Assembly (NCBI GenBank): GCA_023014485.1
Contig: JAJOZX010003308.1
Span: 432,501-496,500 of the forward strand
Length of the DNA stretch: 64,000 nucleotides
Direction of reading: 5' to 3'
Origin: Bathynomus jamesi
Taxonomy: Eukaryota; Arthropoda; Malacostraca; Isopoda; Cirolanidae
Part shown: positions 55,872 to 64,000 of the stretch, in pieces
Layout of the letters: each line of letters opens with the position of its first letter
Numbering within the stretch: the first letter of the stretch is position 1
The notes under the pieces: model-generated
What the model was told of the DNA's origin: nothing
The model's database searches: none
The model's input: only the letters and a program-made list of their open reading frames with translations
Made by a program: the position numbers and the translations under genes

Positions 55872-55875
<4 letters not shown>

Positions 55876-55902
<27 letters not shown>

Positions 55903-56061
55903 ATTCCTCATAATCTAGGCAGGCATACACTAAACTAATGAAATATATGTGTGTATATATACAGCTCCAACCATTACACTCTTTTAACCAAAGGCATCTT
56001 ACTTGGAGCCTAGCATCAGACTTTTTAAATCACAAAGCAAACTAATTTATCGAAACACATA
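55876..56061. other. (TA)n tract and short unannotated intron segment
   Basis: TA units at 55878-55903, then AT-rich DNA without recognised features. Confidence 0.6.
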
Positions 56062-56069
56062 AATTAAAC

Positions 56070-56659
56070 GGATCTTTTCGGTTTGATGGAATGTAATATT
56101 TTTTTAATATTACCTGTTTTTTATTTCCAGTTTTAATCGAGGATTTAAAAAATAACATTCATATTTTAGAGAAACAAATAGTAAGGCAATTTAACAAATT
56201 CAAAATATATATTTTTAAAACATAGTGGGATCTTTTTGGTTTGACGGCAGGTGGAAAAAAACGAGTCATGGCTACGGGACCGTCAAATTCTAGACTCTAC
56301 CAACTGGTTAGGTTAATTGAATGCTCAGTTAGGTTAACAGAATGCCCGGTTAGGTCAACTGTACGCCCTTGACGACTGGTTAGGTTAAGTCATGATATTT
56401 TCGTTAGTTTACTGTCAAAACAAACGAAAATATCATGACTTAGCCTAACCAATCGTCATGAGCGTACGGTTGACCTAAAACTTTCAGGGATTTTGGAGTC
56501 TTAAAGCGTATATGATATTCTCTAAACTAAAATGTATAACTGCCTCACTATTTGTTTCTCTAAAACATGAATGTTATTTTTGAAATCCTCGATGAAAAGT
56601 GGACAATAAAAAACAAGTAATGTTAAAAAATATTACAGGCCGTCAAACCGAAAAGATCC
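56070..56659. mobile_element. hAT-type fold-back MITE, GGATCTTTTCGG ends
   Basis: Ends GGATCTTTTCGGTTTGATGG and GCCGTCAAACCGAAAAGATC + C. Perfect 8 bp duplication AATTAAAC (56062-56069, 56660-56667). Long arms, an internal GGATCTTTTTGGTTTGACGG copy and a central CGATTGGTTAGGTTAAGTC-type hairpin core. Confidence 0.9.
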
Positions 56660-56699
56660 AATTAAACACATTTAAGCCAATATATAAAAGCAAAGTAGC

Positions 56700-56958
56700 G
56701 TATTTACTATGCCCACAAAAAAAAGAGGAGAGATTTGGGGTGTCATTGTGAATCATGGTCTTAAAACTACAAATCGCTGTATTGAAATTAGTAAATAAGG
56801 CCAATGTTAGATTGAACGTAATGCAAAAACATATAGAATATAAATCACCAGAAATTATAAATAGGCTCTCTACTTCAGACGTGAGGCCTCTTCTTGAGTA
56901 TTGCATTCAGTTCAGTAGTCCTTATTTAGAACAAGACAAAGACTTAAAGACTTAAAGA
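56700..56958 (+). pseudogene. LINE reverse transcriptase fragment
   Basis: Frames read EIWGVIVNHGLKTTNRCIEI and then KANVRLNVMQKHIEYKSPEI, RPLLEYCIQFSSPYLEQDKD. The LGVxV..K...H...(K)AN..L...YKSPE...L...VRPxLEY..QFxSP pattern is the C-terminal part of CR1/RTE-like reverse transcriptases. One frameshift near 56755. Confidence 0.75.
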
Positions 56959-56959
56959 C

Positions 56960-57465
56960 TTAAAAACCATTTAAGTGGAAATAAATGAATACGTTTCAAC
57001 TAATACTACATTGTACAACTTTATTAATCTAGAAGTTATTAAGTCTTTTGAACACAATACGTGATTTTTGAAAAGCTCGTCTAATTAAATTACTACTTAT
57101 AAATGGACAGCAATAAGGCCTATTAATTTGAAAATAATAAACTGTCTGATTTGTGGATAAAACTTTGCTTGTTTGTAGATTGGCTGTACTTTAGGAAATT
57201 CAGACCTTAGTTCATCTAATGTTGGATAAATATCTACAGTCTTACGTTAGGAAGGTCGACCAAAGCTGAAACAGGACTGTTGTTAAAAACCTGTAAACCT
57301 ACAATACACTATGGTGTCTAAGTTCAGTTAATCTCAAATGAAATGAATGTATTTTCTTGTTGAGTTCAAGTTTCGCTTCGGCTCTGGTTTATTAGATTTA
57401 AAATGCATAATAATTTAGATGCTTGCTAGTTTATAGTGGTGCCAAAAATTGATTTTCTTGCTTTC
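56960..57465. other. Intronic sequence, no gene seen
   Basis: AT-rich; no terminal repeats or coding pattern found. Confidence 0.4.
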
Positions 57466-57469
57466 CCTC

Positions 57470-57830
57470 CCCCCACTATCCAAAAGAAAAGTCAAATTCA
57501 CAATTATAAACAATAATTTCCTTTTTTAAACTATAAACCCCCCTTTGGGTGGATAGGGGTGGCACTGGCATTCATTTGATCAACATTGCAATTGCATATG
57601 CACTCTCCCATTTTGCAGGCATACTACTTGAATCTATTTCTTTATTACAATTTATAATATCCATAGTCGTATTGTAATTAAAAGTTCTCCCAATCAGTCT
57701 CCTTTTTTCACTTTATTTTGTAGCTCGTCTGATTTGGAATAGGAATCGAATGAGAGTCGATTCCATCGATTCCTGAGACAGGAATCGACTCTAGAGTAGA
57801 CTCCATTTTTTTCTGGAATCGTACACCCCT
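57470..57830 (-). pseudogene. Fragment of the hAT family seen at 32229-32610, inverted
   Basis: TATGCACTCTCCCATTTTGC and the ATCGATTCC/GGAATCGACTC repeats are inverted matches to 32229-32610. The transposase reading frame itself is not recognisable here. Confidence 0.5.
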
Positions 57831-57834
57831 CATC

Positions 57835-58370
57835 TTTTCTCAAGTTCCTTCAATGAATTTAGTAATTGATATAAAAGAGGAGGAGCGACACGTATGATGA
57901 TTGTTATTTAAAGATTGTTCAATGAAAGGCTGGGATTTTACATAGGCTGTTCATTTAATAAGTTAACCCAAAGAAATGCAAATAAAAAAATAAAAAGGAA
58001 CGATGATTCAGAGATACACGAAGCTTTGTGATATGAGAACCAGGGCATCTTAAAAGCTGGCCTCGCCTCGCTTAAGCAGCTCTAAGCCAGCTTAAGCCTG
58101 GTCCTAGGCCTGGTCTTAAACTTGTGAAGATGGCGTTAATCTTGCAACAGCGTGTATTAATTCTGAAAACTTCTGCATTTACACATGGCAGTGAACACTT
58201 TCAACATTTGTTTCGAAATGTTTCAACTGCTGCTGTTATTGTTTCTCGTATTACAAAGTTTCATGCAACTCTGAAATATTGTTACTTTTTATTTGTATTT
58301 CTTTCGGTTAACTGATAAAATGAACACTGTACTAACTAAGCAGAAATGTTTTAATTTTAACAATTTAACT
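57835..58370. other. Intronic sequence with GC-rich patch
   Basis: 58048-58120 contains AAGCTGGC/GCCAGCTT and repeated CCTGGTC words, probably old repeat ends. The 63-codon frame at 58124 has no support. Confidence 0.35.
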
Positions 58371-58523
58371 CCGAGTTTAGTCCTCATCTAAATCTGGTTG
58401 ACGCCAGAGGATAATTTGCGGAATTTCAAATCAGGCGGAGTGGCTCTCTTCCACTCCGCCTGATTTGAAATTCCGCAAATTATCCTCTGGCGTCAACTAG
58501 ATTTAGATGAGGACTAAACTCGG
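58371..58523. mobile_element. 153 bp perfect hairpin (fold-back MITE)
   Basis: Arms of ~66 bp, from CCGAGTTTAGTCCTCATCTA to its exact complement, around a short CTCTTC-type loop. Almost no mismatches, so recent or structurally maintained. Confidence 0.85.
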
Positions 58524-58657
58524 ATACGTGGAATGATAGTTAAATACATTTTTTATTTAAATTATGAAGTTCAATTTTAATGTATTTTAGCGAAAAGCAG
58601 AACTGATGCTTCGTGTTGTTTTTAATTATTTTTTAATTATTTACTTACAACAAATCA

Positions 58658-58698
58658 ACCCCCCCCCTCAATCAGTTATCCGTGATTGAGGGGGGGAT
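58658..58698. repeat. Small C/G-rich hairpin
   Basis: CCCCCCCTCAATCA ... TGATTGAGGGGGGG with an 8-base loop. Confidence 0.7.
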
Positions 58699-58984
58699 AG
58701 TTAATAATCATCGATAACTCAATTTCACGGTTAACTCAGTATATCCCACCGGTGTGTAGGTGGGTGGTGCAGCAGTTGCATCTGCCCGGCACCTCTGATT
58801 GGCTTTCCATTTCGCGCGGTACCACACACACTATCATTCTATTACAATAAGACAGTTGAGACAGTCTTCTAGTACTTCATGTCTTCATAGTGTTTCCGAG
58901 AAACTGCTACAATGCGAAACGGACGAAGAAGTAAGGGAAGGAAAGGGAAGTTGTTCTCAAAGTAAATCGTAATGAATAGGCATT

Positions 58985-59225
58985 GTCTTATTTCCTAAAA
59001 GCGGATGATTCAGTGCTGAGTGGTAGAAGTAAGCAAAAGTTGCAGAGATTGAATGAGGCGTGTGTGGATGTTTGTAAATGTAAAAGGTGACTATTAAGTG
59101 CGAAAGTAGATAATAGTAAGGTGATGATATGTAGAAAGGATGGTAATACAAGGTGTGAAATAGTTAGAGGTGTAATAACGCTGGGAAGTCTAGTAAGTAA
59201 AAACGGTTGAGGTGAATGAGACAAC
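58985..59225 (+). pseudogene. LINE reverse transcriptase fragment (ADD region)
   Basis: Reads FLKADDSVLSGRSKQKLQRL, then LLSAKVDNSKVMICRKDGNT and GSLVSKNG, with stops. ADDSVL is the remnant of the FADD/YADD active site; NxxKSKVM and (Y)LGS(L)V follow in the usual order. The same LINE type as 62000-62710. Confidence 0.7.
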
Positions 59226-59595
59226 TGAAACAGGAAGAGAAGTATATTGGGCTTCGAAAGGATTAGCATGGAAGAAACTGTTGGTTATGAATGCTCAGAA
59301 TAGTTTTTGTTTAAAGGCAGCGAACCATCTTACGATAAACCGTTTGCTAAACCTTCTCACGAGGCGCACATTCCCTTCACCTAATCGATCTTCTCTTGAC
59401 CGCCATTTACGCCTGTCTTTGCTATTTCTTCTCTGAAACTTGGACTCACCTTTGAAACTTAAACTCATTTGAATACTTAGGCAGCCAAGTATTTTGACTA
59501 AATTAAAAATAAGAGTTCAGGAGACAGCTGTTGAAGTGTTTCGTTTCTTATTTCGAAAATTGTCCTCACTCATTACAATATTTGATTCCTTCCAG

Positions 59596-59699
59596 GTCCT
59601 GTTCACAAAACAATATTCAGTGTACTTACAATAATCTCTTTTCTCCTGTTGGTCGTTGTTGTGACTGCAGGGGTTCTTCTCGTTACACTGTACATGAAG
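59596..59699 (+). CDS. Receptor-like protein, exon 6 (transmembrane)
   Basis: Acceptor GATTCCTTCCAG, donor GTAAGA. Phase 1 in, phase 0 out. After GPVHKTIFS it encodes a ~23-residue hydrophobic helix (VLTIISFLLLVVVVTAGVLL) ending LYMK, so the C-terminus is cytosolic. It directly follows the acidic stalk exon across a 33 kb intron. Confidence 0.75.
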
Positions 59700-59719
59700 G
59701 TAAGAGAGGTTAGCGTTTT

Positions 59720-60580
59720 TCATTTACTCTCGCCCTCATTTGACCCTCCCTCTGTTGACAATACGAGGGAGAGAGCCCTCCACTACTTGAATACAAGCAT
59801 GGGTTAGATAAAAACCTATAACTTAAAGTTAAACTCACAAATACAGGCCTGTGCAACCTTTATTTAGCTAAGAGGCAACTTCAAAAGGAAAAATAAGTTG
59901 ACGGGTTAGGCGGTGTTTCCTGAAGCATTCAAAATATGTTCTTCTTCGAGTCAAATTAGTGAGAGTATATTATGATAGTGTTCAATGAAATAAATACAAT
60001 ACCAGTATGTATAAACAAGGCCATTTAGTGGTACTCTTAGTACATAATAGTTTCAGAATAAAAACGTAAATGTACAATATAGATTAAAAGCTTGTTTTTG
60101 CAATTTCTCATGCTCGTGGCAGGGCAGTAAAGGCTGTAAATGTTTGAAATTCAATTGTGATAGGCCAGTAGTATCAACCAATCACCGGTCTTCTCATTCC
60201 TCATAATTGTGTTTTCTCTTTTTTCTCGTATATAAAGTCTGTGAATTATTTTTCACTTTGAAATTTATGAAACTCATTACTTTGATAATAATAATTACAC
60301 TAATTACAATTACAATCAATGATCATAAAAAAAGGTGGGAAGAAGCTTTTAATCTATATTGTATCAATGAAAAAATGGGTTGCATAACTTTACCCAAAAA
60401 ATATTCTTGGCCTTTTTGGCCTTATGCCTACGTATGATTTATTTTATCCTCGAGAGTATTATTTTTAAACTCATTAGAACAGTGCGCAACCCATACTCTA
60501 AAGTGGATTGTCACTAAATAGCGGAAAGACGGTCGGAGAGATTACTATTTTTCTTTATTAATTACCATTATTTCTTTTCA
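59720..60580. other. Intron 6, nothing recognised
   Basis: AT-rich. The 76-codon frame at 60207 is hydrophobic and unsupported. Confidence 0.5.
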
Positions 60581-60581
60581 G

Positions 60582-60618
60582 ACTGCAAAACAACAGCGAG
60601 AGAAGACACGAGTAGACG
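60582..60618 (+). CDS. Receptor-like protein, exon 7 (cytoplasmic)
   Basis: A 37 bp micro-exon: acceptor TTTCTTTTCAG, donor GTAATT, phase 0 in, phase 1 out. Encodes TAKQQREKTRVD, a basic juxtamembrane stretch as expected after a stop-transfer helix. Short, but its phases are exactly those needed to join exons 6 and 8. Confidence 0.6.
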
Positions 60619-60671
60619 GTAATTATTCTTTTACATCTCTCTTTGGCACTCAAAAAGTTTACCCTTTCACA

Positions 60672-60830
60672 AGAGATGGAGACTCGAGTCGGACTCGAGT
60701 CCCTATTTTTTTTTTACTTGAGACTTGACTCGGACTTGGGTGTAATTTAACTTTGACTTGACTCGCGACTCACGCTTAAAGACTCGTACCTTGACTTGAG
60801 ACTCGCGGTTTTTCCGACGTCATTAAATAT
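60672..60830. repeat. Degenerate GACTCGAGTC/ACTTGACTC repeat
   Basis: GACTCGAGTCGGACTCGAGT followed by repeated ACTTGACTCG and ACTTGAGACTCG words; probably one end of an old DNA transposon. No second end seen. Confidence 0.5.
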
Positions 60831-61139
60831 AAAATTTACCTTATCCTATTTAATATCATTAAACAAACATTTTATAGTTATCTTCGGCAACGCTTTTAAG
60901 CTAGGGACGCTTCACGTATGAAATTCAAAAATCTTTGCAGTGTAACACTATATGAAATATAAACTATTATCATCCTATATAAACTTTTATCATCGTCCAA
61001 ACTCTAACTCATCCTTCTATTTGTCGTATTTGTGCCGTTATTTAAGGTCTATCACTCTTTTTCACGATTAAATATAAGTTAGGAATCGGTTCAAACATTT
61101 AAGTGAAGGACAGAACCTCTGAGCTCTGTACCAATTTCG

Positions 61140-61260
61140 TCGATGGGACATTCTTTCGAAGCTTTAATGAACTAACTTAATCTCAGTCTAACCTAACTAA
61201 GTCTAACCTAACCTAACTTGATCAAACCCCAAAATCCTGTCGAAAATATGTCATGTCGAG
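61140..61260. repeat. CTAACCTAA-rich inverted patch
   Basis: GATGGGACATTCTTTCGA and TCGAGAGAATGTTACCC are diverged inverted ends around TAACCTAACCTAACTT. Confidence 0.4.
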
Positions 61261-61451
61261 AGAATGTTACCCGCATTACCTCTGCATCAGATCATAACCC
61301 TAAACTTGTATATGCGCTACTTGGTTTTCTGGTGTACTCTTTATAGGCAATTACTCAAATATTCCAGTATTAATTAAAAAATTATACTAAATCTGCTCGT
61401 TTTGAGACACTCTGATGCAAATTATACAATTTCTATTTTTACTGCGTTCAG

Positions 61452-61553
61452 AGGGGGAATCACAAGAAGGAAACGAAGGAGAACCGACGGATGGTGAATA
61501 TGTGCTGACGAATACTCTCTACGAATCGTTGGAATTCAGAATGCAACAACAAG
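61452..61553 (+). CDS. Receptor-like protein, exon 8 (cytoplasmic tyrosine motifs)
   Basis: Acceptor ACTGCGTTCAG, donor GTTACG. Phase 1 in and out. Encodes an acidic EGESQEGNEGEPTDG, then EYVLTNTLYESLEFRMQQQ. Y-V-L-T and TLY-E-S-L lie six residues apart. YESL fits YxxL/YxxPhi (endocytic, or SH2-binding once phosphorylated); TxYxxL is close to ITSM/ITIM consensus. Signalling use is inference. The gene continues beyond this exon, but no further exon was found before 64000. Confidence 0.7.
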
Positions 61554-61940
61554 GTTACGTATTATTTTTTGGTTTGTTTTAGACCTTTAAAAAAATGGTT
61601 TGAATCAAAAGGGAAAGTCAGTCAAAGTAAATCGTCTGAAACATGTTTTCAAACTAGATAACACAACAAACTGGGCCTCAATTCACATAAAAGAGGCTGA
61701 ACGAGCCAAATCGTTGGAACTTAACTTAACTCCCAATAAGGCAGATGTTAACCAGACCTAACTTGTTAGGTCTGATTATTTTATTTCGCTTACTGTGAAA
61801 ATACCATTTCTAGAGAATGGTACTTCTTTCAAAAAAAAAGTGGGGCCTATTTTCATAAGAGACTATCACATTATTTAAAATAAATTATTTACAAATTTTA
61901 GATATTTTCAGCTCAATTTGGAATTGTACTACTTTCTTAG
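61554..61940. other. Start of intron 8, nothing recognised
   Basis: AT-rich sequence without identifiable features. Confidence 0.5.
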
Positions 61941-61943
61941 AAT

Positions 61944-61990
61944 TAATAATAATAATAATAATAATAATAATGATAATAATAATAATAATA
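61944..61990. repeat. (AAT)n microsatellite
   Basis: AAT triplets with one TGATAAT interruption. Confidence 0.9.
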
Positions 61991-61999
61991 CCAGCATAT

Positions 62000-62710
62000 G
62001 GAAGACAGCAAATGAAAGGAAGTTGAACAAGTATTATACAAGCCAAGCTTAAGAAAGGAAAATCAGCATAAATTGATAAACTGTGTTTCGAGGTGATTGA
62101 ATGTGGAGGTAGAATGGTGCTAGAGTAGCTGTGGAAGATATTTCAACATGCGTGGGAAAGTTGAATGTGTTTCAGGTGATTGGACAAAAGTTATAATTGT
62201 ACCAATGTATAAGAATAAAGTTGAAAGTAAAAAGGATTACAGATTATAAGGTGGAGGATGAACAAGGCGGCTTTAGGAAAGTCAGAGGAGGTGATGCTCA
62301 AGTATCAAAAATAAGAAACTAAGTTATAAGAAGATAACGGTGTATACTCGTATGTCATTTATGGATTTGGAGAATAGATATATGATAAAATAAATAGATG
62401 TACATTGTGGCAAGTACTTAAGATGTATGGTGTCATTGGAAAGTAATTAAAAGCAATAATAAATTTTTATGTGAATAATAGTTCTTGTGTAAGAATTAAG
62501 GGTGAGTTGAGTGACTGGTTCTTTTTGATGTCAGTGAATGAAAGGGTTGTTCGATGAACGAAGAAAATGCAAAAATTGTAAAACAATATGAATATTTTGG
62601 GTATTTGATTGACAAAAGAGCTACAGTTACATTGGAAATGGAAGGCAGAGTTAAGCAAGACAAGGAAGTCGTGAATGTGATAAAAGCTTTCACAGGAAGG
62701 AGGTGACTGA
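62000..62710 (+). pseudogene. Degenerate LINE reverse transcriptase
   Basis: Across all three frames: SGDWTKVIIVPMYKNKVESK then KDYR, EQGGFRKVRGGDAQ, TLWQVLKMYGVIGK-like and YEYFGYLIDKRATVTLEMEG, VVNVIKAFTGR. These are the DW..A.IVPLYK..., NYR, EQ(G/C)GFR.GRG...Q and YLG...V...R blocks of a non-LTR reverse transcriptase in the right order, with many stops. Old insertion in intron 8. Confidence 0.7.
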
Positions 62711-62889
62711 ATGTACTAGGAGCACTCAATACATTTTTCCACACCCTTTTTCTTAGCTAAATAATAGGCCATTGGGCTGAAATGTCTTTTGGGCCGTAAG
62801 ATTGAACTTTCTGTGCTTCCCATAACCAAATTTTTCCAGTTTGAACCTCCCCTCATTGTATAAAACTGCTTTTAATCACCCTTCTATAA

Positions 62890-63852
62890 AACCGATGGTT
62901 AACGCAGTTTCGAAAATGGTGTCTGACAGTGATGTGCGTCATAAACAGAGCTGTTATCGAGTTCTTAACCGCAGAGAAAGAAACAGTTAGAAATATTCAC
63001 AAACGTCTACAAAACGTTTACGGAGATGCTGTTGTTGATCAAGCACAGTTGGTCGCTGGTTTAAACGTGTGAGATCATCGAAGAGAGGTAGAGCCATCCT
63101 CGATGATGAGCCACGCAGCAGTCGCCCGGCATCGGCTGTGATATCTCACACTGTGCAACGTGCTAACAGCATCATTCGATCAAATCGGCGCATCACATAC
63201 AAAGAGGTATCAGTGGAGCTTGGAATTAGTGAAGAAAGTGTGAATACGATAATTCACCAACTAGGATACTCAAAAGTGTGTTCACGGTTTGTTCTGGGAA
63301 TGAGACTTGGGTACACTACTTTGAACCTGAAACAAAACGCCAATCCATGGAGTGGCATCAGGCAGACTCCCCACGCAAGAAAAGGTTCAAAATGGCTCCC
63401 TCTGCAGGAAAGGTTATGGCCACCATCTTCTGGGACATGAAAGGGGTGATTCTGGTGGACGTTATAAAGAAAAGACAAACAATCAACTCAGAGGCATATA
63501 TTGCTACCCTACAGAGACTCCAGAGACGTATAAAGCGAGTTCGACCGGAGAAAAAACTGGAAGACGTTCTTCCTTTGCACGATAACACGAGACCACACAA
63601 CAGTTTGCAATCAAGAGAGGCCATCACAAAAATTCGCTTGACTATGTTACCCCACCCTCCATACAGGCCGGATCTGGCACCTTCAGACTTCCATTTATTT
63701 GGGCCAATGAAGGATACTATTCGTGGAAGAAAGTTTGAGAGTGACGATGAGGTTGTTGAGGAGATTAAGACGTGGCTCCGGCGGAATCCAGCGGATTTTT
63801 ACCAGCAAGGAATAAAGGCCCCTTGTTTCGAGGTGGGGAAAAGCCGTTGAAA
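62890..63852 (+). pseudogene. Mariner transposase (DD34D) with first Asp lost
   Basis: Frames at 62935-63250 give an N-terminal HTH region (FLTAEKETVRNIHKRLQN-like, RWFKRVRSSKRGRAILDDEP, YKEVSVELGISEESVNTIIH). A deletion then joins SKVC to the core, read at 63278-63850: SGNETWVHYFEPETKRQSME, LPLHDNTRPHNS and PYRPDLAPSDFHLFG. The last two catalytic aspartates are 34 residues apart (mariner DD34D), but the first motif reads GNETWV where GDETWV is expected: Asp to Asn, AAT for GAT or GAC. Frameshifts, the deletion and this change make it inactive. Terminal repeats were not identified with certainty. Confidence 0.85.
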
Positions 63853-64000
63853 AGGATGGAGACTATGTGGAAAAATAAAAACTTGCAAAAAAGGTAGGTA
63901 ACTACTTATATACAAAATTTCTGGAAATTACAAAGAAACTTGGAAAGAAAAAAAAAGGTGGGTCAGCTATATTGAGTGGCCCTCTAAGATAGAAAAAGTT

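Larger units (their letters stand above)
47499..55875 (-). mobile_element. Non-autonomous LTR retrotransposon (LARD-like), minus strand
   Basis: Two direct LTRs (47499-49241 and 53094-55875) flank 3.85 kb without gag or pol. TGTA flanks both sides (47495-47498, 55876-55879), weak because of TA-rich DNA. Orientation is set by a purine tract AAAAGGGGAGAGCAA (minus strand, 49256-49242) abutting the left LTR and a primer-binding-like TGGCGACCC (minus strand, 53090-53082) just inside the right LTR. It must rely on proteins from another element. Confidence 0.85.
53094..55875 (-). repeat. 5' LTR of the LARD-like element, with Tc1 insertion
   Basis: Matches 47499-49241 closely, interrupted by the Tc1 derivative at 53968-54916 and expanded in ATATGGTTAGATT units at 54920-55020. 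Confidence 0.9.

Overview
This window is eukaryotic and almost certainly arthropod. It has GT-AG introns of 1 to 33 kb, interstitial TTAGG-like tracts, long (TA)n, (CA)n and (GA)n microsatellites, and a dense mixture of Tc1/mariner, hAT, Merlin, LINE, Penelope-like and LTR elements typical of large arthropod genomes. The species cannot be named from the sequence. I see nothing prokaryotic and no complete virus.

The backbone is one plus-strand host gene crossing nearly the whole window. Eight exons (1222-1309, 23526-23886, 24745-25026, 26052-26205, 26362-26427, 59596-59699, 60582-60618, 61452-61553) have consensus splice sites and compatible phases. They encode a signal peptide, an N-glycosylated ectodomain, one transmembrane helix and a cytoplasmic tail with two neighbouring tyrosine motifs (YVLT, YESL). 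Exons 2 and 3 each need one base removed from an A run to stay open. The gene continues past the right edge. Everything else lies in or near its introns.

Intron 1 (1310-23525) carries Penelope-like, Merlin, LINE, hAT and Tc1/mariner remnants and then a 13.5 kb block bounded by ~830 bp inverted arms (8904-9741 and 21563-22386). Inside the block are three inserted DNA transposons and a compact minus-strand set of small genes (17914-21009). One resembles the IER2/IER5 immediate-early family; the others are unrecognised. Two consecutive genes share the same 5' module (AT-rich spacer, CA tract, promoter-like block), and a decayed third module-plus-gene lies at 40560-40870. This modular, apparently dispersed gene-cassette system is the most interesting content.

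Intron 5 (26428-59595) is a transposon graveyard. It holds three hAT-type MITEs with a variable tandem repeat inside one terminus, a 439 bp tandem array split by a 2.77 kb transposon that contains its own MITE, a 6.19 kb transposon coding for a ~1,400-residue protein (itself hit by an 827 bp hAT-type MITE), a nearly complete 2.75 kb hAT, a CR1-like LINE tail, and an 8.4 kb non-autonomous LTR element on the minus strand with a Tc1 derivative in one LTR. Introns 6 to 8 hold little, and a damaged mariner closes the window.
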